From the NCBI RefSeq assembly GCF_002008365.1, contig NZ_MRDL01000051.1:186001-250000 (forward strand): a stretch of DNA of 64,000 nt. The letters are read 5' to 3'. The number at the start of each line of letters is the position of its first letter. The first letter of the stretch is position 1. The translations under genes were made by a program, and so were the position numbers. This document shows positions 35,809-44,742 of the stretch, one piece after another. Source of the stretch: Rhizobium leguminosarum bv. viciae USDA 2370 (lineage in GTDB: Bacteria > Pseudomonadota > Alphaproteobacteria > Rhizobiales > Rhizobiaceae). The notes under the pieces were generated by a model. That model saw only the letters and a list, made by a program, of their open reading frames with translations. It did no database searches and was not told the DNA's origin.

Positions 35809-35919
35809 TCAAGCACGTAGGTGTAGGAATCTCTTGCTCGTGAACCAGCCCTGCAGAGCTCGCCCAAAATAAGCAGTTGCGATTTCGAACAATATAAAGG
35901 GATTTTTGCCGAAGGCCAT
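35809..35919 (-). CDS. Possible 36-residue small protein in a long intergenic region
   Basis: ATG 35919 is preceded by AAGGAG at good spacing and encodes MAFGKNPFILFEIATAYFGR, then ALQGWFTSKRFLHLRA and a stop. The first half could form an amphipathic helix. No family is recognised. The remainder of 35304-36368 shows no gene I can support: it is AT-richer than its surroundings, contains the iterated repeats at 35481-35541 and is otherwise featureless to me. Confidence 0.35.
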   Translation of the reverse strand: MAFGKNPFILFEIATAYFGRALQGWFTSKRFLHLRA

Positions 35920-36368
35920 GGGATGGCTCCTTGCCATTGACCTCACAATCGCGCATCGGGGTTGCATCGGAAAACACTGCAGGTAAGAGATCAATGAGGC
36001 CGCGCGGCTACCGGCCAAAGTTCCGGCGCCTAAGCCGCGTTGTCTAGGCGGGCGGCATCTTGCGGAAGCCAGCCTGGCCGAGAGGTTGGTTTGACGAACT
36101 CCAGCCTCTGCACCTTGAACCCCGATCCTAGCACATACGCGTTTTGGGGCGCACTACGCATCGCTTTTTTGGTCTACTGCAGGGCGGATTCTGCTTGGAT
36201 TCGCTTCGATGTCGGCTAGGCGGGTGGGTGTATCCGTCTTCGATCACGAACAGCCTCCGAACTACTCCTTGAGCGACTTACCCCGCAAGAGAACCTGCGG
36301 TATTTCACGACGCAGCGAATGGTAGAGGTTCTAACTGAGCATTCCTCGTCGCGCGCGACACCTCGAGG

Positions 36369-36689
36369 CTATGAGTCGTTCGAGGAGGGGGAATGATCCT
36401 TCGACTCCGATGACGCAATATTTCCGAGTCTGTTCAGGGTTTTGAAATCATCCTTCGTGTTCGCATTGAACACACCCCAACCTTCGCCGCCACTTGGCGC
36501 GACGAACTTGATGCCCTGATCCTCGTAAAACCGCTGTACCGTCGAGACGTAGTGAATGACGACACCTTTGTCGCGTTCCATCTTGGTGATCGTCTTGCGA
36601 GATATGCCGAGAACTCCCGCGACGTCGTCCTGGCTGAGGCCAAGAAACTCACGTGCAATCCGAAGAAGGGGCGGCGGTACAGGGTGCAT
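36369..36689 (-). CDS. XRE-family HTH regulator
   Basis: A 106-residue Cro/C1-type protein. HTH at residues 8-45 (AREFLGLSQDDVAGVLGISR, then KTITKMERD). The C-terminal tail includes a segment like YEDQGIKFVAPSGGEGWGVF, as in many plasmid-borne XRE regulators of rhizobia. It is divergent from the DUF6634 and FtsH-like genes, and a perfect palindrome lies between, so it likely represses both directions. Confidence 0.82.
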   Translation of the reverse strand: MHPVPPPLLRIAREFLGLSQDDVAGVLGISRKTITKMERDKGVVIHYVSTVQRFYEDQGIKFVAPSGGEGWGVFNANTKDDFKTLNRLGNIASSESKDHSPSSNDS

Positions 36690-36730
36690 AAGGATTCATA
36701 AGCACGGATCTGTGGGTGAGCAAAATCCGA

Positions 36731-36748
36731 CGTCAACAAATGTTGACG
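36731..36748. promoter_or_regulatory. Operator-like palindrome between the XRE gene and DUF6634
   Basis: CGTCAACA, AA, TGTTGACG: perfect 8-bp arms in the 167-bp divergent region. The size and spacing suit a dimeric Cro/C1-type repressor. It lies 42 bases upstream of the XRE start. Confidence 0.65.
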
Positions 36749-36856
36749 CCGGTTCCCATTTTGGATCTAAAGGTTACATAAAGAGAACTTGATTCCCTAA
36801 ATGGGTATCGAATCCTTGGCTCATCTCGTCCCAATTTTCGTGGAGGCACGCGAATC

Positions 36857-37150
36857 ATGGAGTTCCACACTTGTGAACAGATCTCTCGACTGCACCGGCT
36901 TGTCACTGATTTGAAGCGTCTTGAAGCCGGTCTCGTCCGCCCGCCGGATCTTATGGCGGAGCCCTTCCTTGACAATTGGCGTCACTCGGCCCGGCAGGTG
37001 CCTTGCCTGGGTATCGTTGAGGGACATCCGTCTTTTCCAGACGGGCACGTGATCGTTACGAGCGAGGTGTTCGGATACTTCCGTGGCGATGACGAGCACT
37101 TCGTCCGCACGCGGAACCATTGGTATCAACTGGGCGAAAAGAGGGGCTGA
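36857..37150 (+). CDS. DUF6634-like protein
   Basis: A 97-residue protein with the pattern LDNWRHSARQVPCLGIVEGH, then P and a segment HVIVTSEVFGYFRGD ending in RTRNHWYQLGEKRG, which I associate with the DUF6634 family of alpha-proteobacterial plasmids. No catalytic motif is evident. It ends four bases before the FtsH-like gene, so the two are co-translated. Function unknown; the constant pairing suggests it is an adaptor or cofactor of the protease. Confidence 0.6.
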   Translation: MEFHTCEQISRLHRLVTDLKRLEAGLVRPPDLMAEPFLDNWRHSARQVPCLGIVEGHPSFPDGHVIVTSEVFGYFRGDDEHFVRTRNHWYQLGEKRG

Positions 37151-37154
37151 GGTC

Positions 37155-38993
37155 ATGCAGCACAGAATGACTGCAGCCGCGTTTAAGGAAGTGCGAAAAC
37201 GTCCCGGCGTCCTGCTCGCCTATTTCCTACTTCGGCGCGCGTTTCGAAATACGCCGCAGTTTCGAGGAAACATCGCGGGCACCCTAATCGCAATTGTTGA
37301 CAAGCGGTGGATCGGGCGTTTTGAACGGGCCGGCCAACTGCTTCTGTCGGGGCAGGCCAAAGCGTTTTTCCGCCCCGAATTGACCCGCCATCAAGTCATT
37401 ACGGTGGAGACCGGTTCAAGGAAAAAGGTCGACATGGACGTGCTGAGAGGCTTCGCACAGACGATTGTCGTAGCGGATAGTCCGCAGGCTCTTTCCAAGA
37501 CGATACGACTCGCCGCCGATGCCATGTTTGTCGTCGAGAAGCCCTCAGCGCGGCACGTGATGGCGATCAGAAAGCTGGCTGGTCGGTCCAGGGTCGAACT
37601 CGGGGAGGCAGAGAAACTCGTCCACCAGGATTGGGATGTGCTTGACGCACTTCTTTGCCGACAGGTGCTCGGCGACAATGCGTTCGAATCCTCGGCCATG
37701 CAGGATTCAATTACGGAAGTGCAACCACGCCTCAGTGAGTTGCCGGGCTATGCAAAGGCGAAACCTTGGGCGGCGGAACTTGCAGCCGACGTCGCGTCGT
37801 GGAGAAACGGAACGCTGGAGTGGTCTCAGGTCGACAGGGCAGCGCTCTTGACGGGTCCACCGGGAGTAGGGAAGTCCTTTCTGGCGGGAGCCCTTGCGGC
37901 CGAACTTCAAGTCGCACTCGTCGCAACGTCCCCTGGGCAGTGGCAGTCGTCCGGTGGCGGATATCTGGGCGACATGCTGAAGGCCATGCGCGCCTCGTTC
38001 GAAGAGGCACGTTCAAACGCCCCGGCCGTGCTGTTCCTGGACGAGCTCGACAGCATCGGCAATCGGCAACACCAAAGTCAGCACGCTTTCTATGAAACGC
38101 AGGTCGTCAACTTGTTCCTCGAGCTGACCGGGAGCGCCTCGAAGTGGCCCGGCGTGATACTTCTCGGCGCGACGAACCGTCCCGACGATATAGACCGGGC
38201 GGTTTTGCGATCCGGGAGGTTCGAGCGTCACATCAGGCTGGAAATCCCGACGCCCGACGAACGTGCGGAAATCCTCTCGTACCATCTATCGGGGCCCTGT
38301 TTACAAGAAGTTCGTCCACTCACCGATCTCCTCGAGCAATACAGTCCTGCCGATCTTGAATGGCTGGCCCGCGTCGCCAAACGACGCGCGCGAGCCGAAG
38401 GACGCGCAGTCGAGATCGTGGACGTCGAGCGGAGCATGCCCCAACGTCTGAAACTACCCGCCGACGTTCTTCGGCGCGTTGCCTTACACGAGTGCGGTCA
38501 TGCGTTGATTGCCCTAGATTCCGGCTTCGTAGAGTCCGTCATCGTCTCGGTGACCGATACGATATTGGACGATCCAGCCAGGCAGACCGGCGGGAAGGCG
38601 CACTTCGACATGAAGGATTCGTTCCTACAGACCGAGGATTTCCTTCGAGCTCAGATCCGGATCGCCTTGGCTGGCGCGGTTGCGGAACAGGTGGGCATGG
38701 GAGGTCGGTCGACGGGAGGGGCTGGAAGCCGTGGCTCGGACCTCGATCTCGCCACCTCGATTGCAATGCGAATGGTGGCGAGCTACGGCATGGGGCCGGT
38801 GCCGCGCCTGTACGCCGATCTGGACAGAATTGCCGAATCCTTCCATCCATCGCCCGACATCTCCCGCGAGATCGATCGAATCCTTCGTGAAGAGTGGGAC
38901 AAGTGCAGGTCATCGCTGATGAGGGACCGTGACAGACTGCTGGCCATGGCGGCGGATCTCGTGCGTCAAAGGAGGCTCTCTCTAGCAGCATAG
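37155..38993 (+). CDS. FtsH-like AAA+ zinc protease without membrane anchor
   Basis: A 612-residue AAA+ protein with an M41-type protease domain. Walker A GPPGVGKS (234-241), Walker B AVLFLDELDS (291-300), arginine-finger region GATNRPDDIDRAVLRSGRFE, then HECGH (445-449) and a third zinc ligand in GSDLDLATSIAMRMVASYGM. Unlike housekeeping FtsH it has a roughly 220-residue N-terminal region without a transmembrane helix, so it is probably soluble. Start ATG 37155 with GAGG. Regulated protein degradation controlled by the divergent XRE protein is inferred; it could serve stress or phage defence. Confidence 0.85.
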   Translation: MQHRMTAAAFKEVRKRPGVLLAYFLLRRAFRNTPQFRGNIAGTLIAIVDKRWIGRFERAGQLLLSGQAKAFFRPELTRHQVITVETGSRKKVDMDVLRGFAQTIVVADSPQALSKTIRLAADAMFVVEKPSARHVMAIRKLAGRSRVELGEAEKLVHQDWDVLDALLCRQVLGDNAFESSAMQDSITEVQPRLSELPGYAKAKPWAAELAADVASWRNGTLEWSQVDRAALLTGPPGVGKSFLAGALAAELQVALVATSPGQWQSSGGGYLGDMLKAMRASFEEARSNAPAVLFLDELDSIGNRQHQSQHAFYETQVVNLFLELTGSASKWPGVILLGATNRPDDIDRAVLRSGRFERHIRLEIPTPDERAEILSYHLSGPCLQEVRPLTDLLEQYSPADLEWLARVAKRRARAEGRAVEIVDVERSMPQRLKLPADVLRRVALHECGHALIALDSGFVESVIVSVTDTILDDPARQTGGKAHFDMKDSFLQTEDFLRAQIRIALAGAVAEQVGMGGRSTGGAGSRGSDLDLATSIAMRMVASYGMGPVPRLYADLDRIAESFHPSPDISREIDRILREEWDKCRSSLMRDRDRLLAMAADLVRQRRLSLAA

Positions 38994-39299
38994 CTTTGCG
39001 GGTTCTCGGACGAAACGTGACCTGTCGTGTCCAGCTCGGAACGCGATCGCCCGCCCTACCACGACCAGGTATCGTGTTCGCCTAGTGCTATCATGATGCG
39101 TTTCCGCGAAGATGGACGACGTCCCAGTTCAATGGCTTGCTGACGCCGGCTTGGCGTCTGATATTCGTCGTCTCACCCACCACGACCACGACCAATCTTT
39201 TTCCCAACGGAGCTCGATTTTGACCCCGCAAGACCTCGCTTCCCGCCTCCATGCAGAGAAGAGATTCCATATCCAACGCGCGCTTTCCGAATCCTTCTA

Positions 39300-39971
39300 T
39301 TGGGGCCGCGCGATCGAACGGAACCAGAAGAAACCTTCGGATCAACGTTTGATCGAGACCTTCTCGAAAGGCCGACTGTCGACGATGTAAAGGAATTCTT
39401 CCCGACGTATCAGATCCATCGTGCCCCGTGGCAGTTCGAAACCGTTGCTATCCAAGTAAACGGTCTTCACGACGACAAAGACTGCACGCCGACTTCGGGA
39501 ATTCAGGCCCTTGCGAAATCCCTTCCCAAGGCGCTCGAGAAATCGAAGGACGGGAAGGCGTTGCAGGATCGCCACCGGACATCCGCGGCGAGTAAGGTAG
39601 CGATGTTCGCACGGCCTGGAGACGACGTCTTCATCTGGGATCGGCTGGCGAACGTCGCCGTGGGCGTACGGGTGGCAGCGCGAAACACCGTGGCAAAGGC
39701 GATCAAGTATAATGTCAAAGGTCCCAACGGATACGACGTCTTCCATCGCCACTGCATGCTCGAATTGGAGGCCGAACTTGAGGTGGTAGAGTTTATTGCG
39801 GCGGTCGATGAGTTCATGGACTTCACCGCCTTTACGCGCTCCCGCAGGGAACCAGAACAGCTCGCTGGGCGACGGTATTTCGAGCGTCGCCTGTTTGACA
39901 AGCTGCTGGTCTGCGAAGGGGCGAGGATCGAGGAGCTTCGCGCCGCAGGGAGGGAGTTCGATCGCTCCTAG
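39300..39971 (+). CDS. Hypothetical protein upstream of a nucleotidyltransferase gene
   Basis: About 223 residues if started at TTG 39300; the frame is open from 39162, so the true start may be upstream or the 5' end may be damaged. The middle part (SKVAMFARPGDDVFIWDRLA, about residues 98-117) resembles the SK-hhh-P-hhh-D helical motif seen in several uncharacterised alpha-helical families, and the C-terminal half is rich in acidic helices. It lies 76 bases before the MNT gene and could be its partner. No function assigned. Bases 38994-39299 hold no other supported gene. Confidence 0.45.
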   Translation: MGPRDRTEPEETFGSTFDRDLLERPTVDDVKEFFPTYQIHRAPWQFETVAIQVNGLHDDKDCTPTSGIQALAKSLPKALEKSKDGKALQDRHRTSAASKVAMFARPGDDVFIWDRLANVAVGVRVAARNTVAKAIKYNVKGPNGYDVFHRHCMLELEAELEVVEFIAAVDEFMDFTAFTRSRREPEQLAGRRYFERRLFDKLLVCEGARIEELRAAGREFDRS

Positions 39972-40021
39972 AAAGAAGCGAACGGCGTTCCAGCAAAGCG
40001 CCGACTGGAATCATCGTGCCG

Positions 40022-40036
40022 CACCAAATATTGGTG
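40022..40036. promoter_or_regulatory. Palindrome at the start of the MNT gene
   Basis: CACCAA, ATA, TTGGTG: perfect 6-bp arms, 11 bases before ATG 40048. Position suits autorepression by the winged-helix protein encoded downstream. Confidence 0.5.
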
Positions 40037-40047
40037 TGTTCGAACCA

Positions 40048-40662
40048 ATGATGGGTGCATCCATGTCCCTGGTAGATTTCCTTCTCTCGCGACGGCAACA
40101 GAAGATGCTGGCGGCTCTGTTGGTCAATCCACGGCGGCAGTACGGCTCGAACGAGCTTGTTTCAATCGGTGGACCAGGATACGGCGCTGGGAAACGAGCT
40201 CTCGACCAGTTCGAGTCGTCGGGACTCGTCGTGAAGACGGCGCGGGGTAACCAGCTCCTTTACTCGATAAACACGGAACACCCGGTCTTTGCGGAACTTC
40301 GCTCGATCTGCATCAAGACTTTCGGGATGGGAGAAACGATAGCCGAAGAACTTGCCCCATTCCGTGATCGGATCAGCCTGGCATTCGTGTTCGGCTCGAT
40401 CGCGCGCGGAACCGACGGCGCCGACAGCGACGTCGATCTAATGGTCGTCGGACATATAGACGCGTTCGAACTTGGGGAAACGATCGAGCGCATCGAAAGG
40501 AAGTTAGGTCGGTCGCTCGATCTCAACCTTCACCTTCCAGAAGAATGGGAGGCGTTGAAGACCGATCGGGTTGTCGCCGCGATCCTTGGGCAGCCGAAAA
40601 TCATGCTTCATGGAGAGATACCGCAGCCGTCTGGCGCGCAGCCCGCCACGAGGCGCACATGA
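40048..40662 (+). CDS. Winged-helix minimal nucleotidyltransferase (MNT) protein
   Basis: About 204 residues (ATG 40048, 40051 or 40063). N-terminal winged helix (LLSRRQQKMLAALLVNPRRQ to TARGNQLLYSIN) with a C-terminal minimal nucleotidyltransferase: FGSIARGTDGADSDVDLMVV carries the GS and DxD motifs that bind nucleotide and magnesium. Proteins of this kind are regulators or antitoxins in type VII (HEPN/MNT) and AbiE-like toxin-antitoxin systems. No HEPN (RxxxxH) gene is adjacent; the only neighbour is the unknown gene upstream. Confidence 0.8.
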   Translation: MMGASMSLVDFLLSRRQQKMLAALLVNPRRQYGSNELVSIGGPGYGAGKRALDQFESSGLVVKTARGNQLLYSINTEHPVFAELRSICIKTFGMGETIAEELAPFRDRISLAFVFGSIARGTDGADSDVDLMVVGHIDAFELGETIERIERKLGRSLDLNLHLPEEWEALKTDRVVAAILGQPKIMLHGEIPQPSGAQPATRRT

Positions 40663-40678
40663 TGTCCGCCTCGTAAGG

Positions 40679-41158
40679 TCAGTTACAATTCTTCGGAGCC
40701 TTCAAGGTCTTCACCATCCGGTCGACGAGCGGTCCGTAGCGCTGCTGCTTGGAGGCAGGGTACTCTAGTGTGAAGCTGCCCATTGCATCGTCGCAGAGCG
40801 CAATCTGCCGCATGTAGATGATGCGGTCGCCTTTGACCCCGGAGTAGCTCGCCCAGGATGCGCTGCGCTTCTCGTAGGTGAACTTCCAGCCGTCGTCGGA
40901 TTCGAACTTCCGTCGCAGGTCGCTTTCCTGTGCGAAGCCGCCTTCAGTAACGTAGTTTCCCCACACCGATAACTTCCCTGTCCCGTCCATGCTTTCGAGG
41001 CCGATGCCGTCCCCGTTCTCTGGCGTAAGCATGGTCCTGAAGTCCGCAGGCAGGTCGATCTCGTAACCGAAACGACCGTTCTCGTAGCGTTTGAAATCCG
41101 CAGCGACAGCCGCAGTGGTGCAAATGGAGACGATGGCGATGGTAGCGAGACGACGCAT
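40679..41158 (-). CDS. Secreted hypothetical protein
   Basis: A 159-residue protein with a signal peptide (RRLATIAIVSICTTAAVAA, cleavage before DFK). The mature part starts with a YENGRFGYEIDLPADF motif, a periplasmic fold frequent in rhizobial hypotheticals. Two Cys (IALCDDAMG and the C-terminal PKNCN) may pair. It converges on the MNT gene with a 16-base gap. Function unknown. Confidence 0.65.
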   Translation of the reverse strand: MRRLATIAIVSICTTAAVAADFKRYENGRFGYEIDLPADFRTMLTPENGDGIGLESMDGTGKLSVWGNYVTEGGFAQESDLRRKFESDDGWKFTYEKRSASWASYSGVKGDRIIYMRQIALCDDAMGSFTLEYPASKQQRYGPLVDRMVKTLKAPKNCN

Positions 41159-41210
41159 GGCAGCTTTCTGGATTTCTCTAAAATACTGAGGTGACGAACG
41201 ATGATCGGAG

Positions 41211-41522
41211 TCAACAGGCGCCAGCGAGCGATTTCACGAAAGTAACGACGGACTTCCGAATTCGGGTGTCGCCAATCCGCTGGAAGGCTTCATTTAGCTC
41301 TTTGCCTTCCGCCGAGGCTATGAACGCCTCAAGATCCTTCACGCCGCCGGGAACGCCATCGTTCGCGCTGGTGTCCTGCCGGAACAAGGTTGCCGGTGAA
41401 ACGCCGAGCGCGTCCGCAATCTTTTGAAGCCTGCTCGGAGACACGCGATTGGATCCGATCTCATGTTTCTGGATCCGTTGGAAGGAGACGCCGGATTTCT
41501 TGCCAAGCTCCGTCTGAGACAT
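41211..41522 (-). CDS. XRE-family regulator lacking its normal start codon
   Basis: From ATG 41522 the product is 103 residues but begins in the middle of HTH helix 1 (MSQTELGKKSGVSFQRIQKH). The frame continues upstream with the missing helix (LGARIRLRQFRA) to a stop at 41598-41600, yet offers no ATG, GTG or TTG. The first codon after that stop is ATA, 41597-41595, behind AGGAAG, as if an ATG had mutated. The rest matches rhizobial XRE regulators (NRVSPSRLQKIADALGVSPA; C-terminal RKSVVTFVKSLAG). Probably impaired or initiated inefficiently. Confidence 0.6.
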   Translation of the reverse strand: MSQTELGKKSGVSFQRIQKHEIGSNRVSPSRLQKIADALGVSPATLFRQDTSANDGVPGGVKDLEAFIASAEGKELNEAFQRIGDTRIRKSVVTFVKSLAGAC

Positions 41523-41597
41523 CGCACGGAACTGTCTAAGCCGGATGCGGGCGCCAAGTTCCGAGTGGAAAGGAGAGCGGACGATTTCGTACCCTAT

Positions 41598-42070
41598 TCA
41601 GGTCTTCCTCTCCTCGCCACCGCACTGACATCGTGCCCGATGTCTACCAGTTAATCCGCAGCCATCAATGCCGTGCACCATCGTAAATAATCATCTCTTC
41701 GGTGGATCGCGTCGGTCCCAGGCCAGGTCTCCCCGCGGCCGGTAGGATTCCTCGGCCGCGATTCACTTATAGTTGAGAAATGTCTCTGCAAAGGCTGATT
41801 TAAGAAGCAGTGAACTTGCCGAAACAGATGACTCTGGCCTTCGGAGCGATCATGTCCCGAAGTCCTTGCCTGCTGCAAGATCCAACAAAACGGGGTTGGC
41901 GAAACCTGTGTGGGCATTGATTCCTTGATGCTTTTTACCGACAGATCCAATCAATGTATCGAATATGACGATTGAGCGGGGTGGAATTTCGGCGTTTCCG
42001 GTGCGGATTCGGCCAGAACAACGCATCACATATTGTTGACAAAAACCCGGTTGTATTGTGAGTTCATCTA
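41598..42070. other. Intergenic stretch without a supported gene
   Basis: About 470 bases between the XRE gene and the AAA_13 ATPase. No convincing reading frame, terminator or repeat found. A TTGACA at 42036-42041 lies 30 bases before the ATPase start, but no good -10 hexamer follows at the right distance. Confidence 0.5.
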
Positions 42071-44368
42071 ATGGGGATCATAACGAACATCCGACTGATT
42101 CACGGCATGGGTATCCATGCGAATCGCAACGCCCGATCTCCGTCGCTCAATTTCCGTCAATACAATCTCATCTACGGTTTCAACGGCTCGGGTAAGAGCA
42201 CGCTCTCGCGCCTGTTCTCAAGTCTGCAGGCGGGTGAGCCGCATCCACGCTTGCCAGAGGGCTGCTCTTATGAAGTTTCGCTCGATGATGGTGCCGCCTA
42301 CGGACATCCGTCGAATCCGACGGGTCTCGAAAAACGCATCTTGGTTTTCAACGCAGATTACATCGAGCAGAACCTGCAGTGGAGCGCGGGGATAGCTAAC
42401 CCGGTCTTCTATATCGGTGCCGAACAAACAGGCGCCGCTGCCGAGCTGACGCGGATTGAAGACGAGATCACCAAGACCGAGACAGCGCGGACGCTGGCAC
42501 GCGCGACCGAAAAAGCTGCTGAAAAGACCTTTGCGACATTCAGGCGAGAGCGAGCGAAATCTGTTGCATCACATCTCCATCTCGGCAGCCGCAAATACGA
42601 GGCACCAACTCTCGCCAAGGATTACGATTCCTGGAAGGACGATGCCGGCGTCGGCTTGACGGAAGAAGAACTGCGGGCTGCTGAGGATACCCGTCGGTCG
42701 GACGAGCCGATGCCCGCAATTGAACTGATCGCATTCGACGAGCCGAGCATCGGCGTTGCCTACAGATTCATTTCCGAGATCTGCGCACAGTCGTTGGCAA
42801 AAATTGCGCTTGATGAGGTTGAACGCTACCCGGCCATGCTGATGTGGCTGAAGCAAGGCCACGAATTCCATAAGGCCAACGAGGTCGAGAAATGCCTGCA
42901 CTGCGGTAACGTGGTTACCAGCGACAGGCGGGCTCAACTGGATTCGGCGCTCGACGACCGAGTAGACGAGTTCATTGCGCGCCTCGCCAAGACCTCTGAT
43001 CGCCTGAATGATCTACTCGGAACGCTCTCGCGCATTGAAAAAAACGTCCCCTCCAGGGACGCACTTGTCTCAGAAGTGCGAGTAGGATTCGGCGAAGCTA
43101 GGAGAGATGTCGAGCAGGCCGTCCAGGAGACGATCAAGAATCTCATCGGCCTCCAGAAGGTGCTTGAAGCGAAGCAAGCGCGCCCCGCATCACCTGCCGA
43201 TCTGGGGAGGCTGGCATCCGAAACCGATGTCCTCGAATCCGCGAGGAAGTTGGCGGGCGCAGTGCTGTCGATAAATGAGCTGATCAGTCTCCACAACGGC
43301 ACGGTAGCCAACTTCAACAAGCACAAGCATGATGCCGAGATCGCGATCCGACGTCACTTCCTGCTGGAAGCACGCGGCGACTATGCAAAGCATCTGAAGG
43401 AATTGTCGACTGCGACGCTTGACGTCGAAGCAAAGGGCCAGGCCCTCGAAAAACTGACGTTGAGCGCGGCCGAACTACGGCGCAAAATTCGTGCGCATGG
43501 TCCGGCGGCCACCCTCATCAACAAGCTCATCGCATCCTATCTTGGGCACGGGGAACTGACGATCCACCCGATCGAGGAGGGATATCAGCTTCACCGGCAC
43601 GGAACACTAATTACCGGAATACCCAGCGAGGGCGAGAAGACAGCAATCGCGATCTCATACTTCCTGTCCTCGATCGAGGCCGAAAACCGCAAGCTCAAGG
43701 ATGTCATCGTGGTAGTCGACGATCCGGTCTCCAGTCTCGACACCAAGGCGCTCAACTTTGCATGCTCGCTTGTCCGCGGGAGGCTCGACAAGGCTGGTCA
43801 GGTCATCGTGATGACCCACAACCTCCAGTGCATGAACGAATTCCGAAAAGGGTGGAAAAGTAAAGCACGACCGCCCGAGGGAAAGGATCCGACTGCGACA
43901 TTCCTGTTCATCGACGTCGGCATCCCGGAAGGCCAGACGAAGCGAACATCAACAATCGTCGAGATGTCGAAACTGCTCAGAGAATACGACTCCGAGTACC
44001 ACTTTCTCTTCAGCCATGTTCTCCGCTTCATCGAGAAGACCGACGCCCACGACGAGCACGGGTACATGCTTCCGAACGTCATGCGGCGCGTACTGGATGT
44101 CTTTCTTGCCTTCAAGTGTCCAGGCAGCTCGGGATTGAGTGGGCAGATGGCCAAGCTCTATTCCGACTATCCAGAACTCGATCGCGACAAGCTGACCGCG
44201 CTCGAGCGGCTTTCTCAAATCGAGTCTCATTCGGACAATCTGGACGATCTCCTTTCATTCTCCTCGATGACCTTGGAGGAGACGCGCGCCGCGGCAAAAG
44301 CGCTGATCGAGATGATGGAGGACGTCGATCCAAAACATCTCGCAGGCGTAAGGAAGCTGTGCCGATGA
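42071..44368 (+). CDS. AAA_13 (PrrC/RloC-type) coiled-coil ATPase, candidate defence gene
   Basis: A 765-residue SMC-like ATPase. Walker A GFNGSGKST (36-44), a central coiled-coil interrupted by CLHCG (about 275-279, a half zinc-hook as in RloC), signature SEGEKTAIAISYF (about 519-531), Walker B VIVVVDDPVSSLD (about 546-558) and switch His in VIVMTHNLQ. The C-terminal 150 residues (EYHFLFSHVL, MLPNVMRRVLDVF) are shared by generic AAA_13 proteins; I do not see the PrrC Arg-Glu-His anticodon-nuclease triad. Solitary gene; a phage-sensing role is inferred from family and islet. Confidence 0.8.
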   Translation: MGIITNIRLIHGMGIHANRNARSPSLNFRQYNLIYGFNGSGKSTLSRLFSSLQAGEPHPRLPEGCSYEVSLDDGAAYGHPSNPTGLEKRILVFNADYIEQNLQWSAGIANPVFYIGAEQTGAAAELTRIEDEITKTETARTLARATEKAAEKTFATFRRERAKSVASHLHLGSRKYEAPTLAKDYDSWKDDAGVGLTEEELRAAEDTRRSDEPMPAIELIAFDEPSIGVAYRFISEICAQSLAKIALDEVERYPAMLMWLKQGHEFHKANEVEKCLHCGNVVTSDRRAQLDSALDDRVDEFIARLAKTSDRLNDLLGTLSRIEKNVPSRDALVSEVRVGFGEARRDVEQAVQETIKNLIGLQKVLEAKQARPASPADLGRLASETDVLESARKLAGAVLSINELISLHNGTVANFNKHKHDAEIAIRRHFLLEARGDYAKHLKELSTATLDVEAKGQALEKLTLSAAELRRKIRAHGPAATLINKLIASYLGHGELTIHPIEEGYQLHRHGTLITGIPSEGEKTAIAISYFLSSIEAENRKLKDVIVVVDDPVSSLDTKALNFACSLVRGRLDKAGQVIVMTHNLQCMNEFRKGWKSKARPPEGKDPTATFLFIDVGIPEGQTKRTSTIVEMSKLLREYDSEYHFLFSHVLRFIEKTDAHDEHGYMLPNVMRRVLDVFLAFKCPGSSGLSGQMAKLYSDYPELDRDKLTALERLSQIESHSDNLDDLLSFSSMTLEETRAAAKALIEMMEDVDPKHLAGVRKLCR

Positions 44369-44742
44369 ATGGCGAGGGCTCAGTCTTCGGTCATCGTTCG
44401 CGTTTTCGAGGGAGTTCATGATGAGCCATTCCCACATCGAAATACCCGCGGCTTTGTACGCCGCCTATACTAGTTCCAGCGCCGCAGTCGCGTCCGCGCC
44501 TGTGATGCCGAGGAACTCGCAGCCCAGCATTCCCCCTTCGGGGACCTGTGTTCTTCCGATCGGCGTAGGCTTGCCTCCCGCCCGGTTTCGGGGGCCTCTC
44601 GAAGAGAAGCGTTATGACGGCCTTTGCAAATGTGGCCCCTACGAAGGGAGTAACGACTGTAACGCTCGACAGCCTCCACTCCGACTTTGTCGGGAGTAAC
44701 GTTCAAAGCGGCGAATGAACGCAATCCGGGTGGGGCGACATC
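44369..44742. other. Intergenic stretch without a supported gene
   Basis: Between the AAA_13 ATPase and a decayed secreted-protein gene. Short open frames on both strands have atypical composition and no ribosome sites. The only pattern noted is a twofold GGGAGTAACG (about 44646 and 44690), of unknown meaning. Confidence 0.4.

Noticed and set aside
39091..39345. Minus-strand and plus-strand short frames before the 39300 gene
   Set aside because: Neither has a ribosome site or a family pattern; they overlap on opposite strands.
42036..42064. TTGACA promoter before the AAA_13 ATPase
   Set aside because: No acceptable -10 hexamer 16-18 bases downstream.
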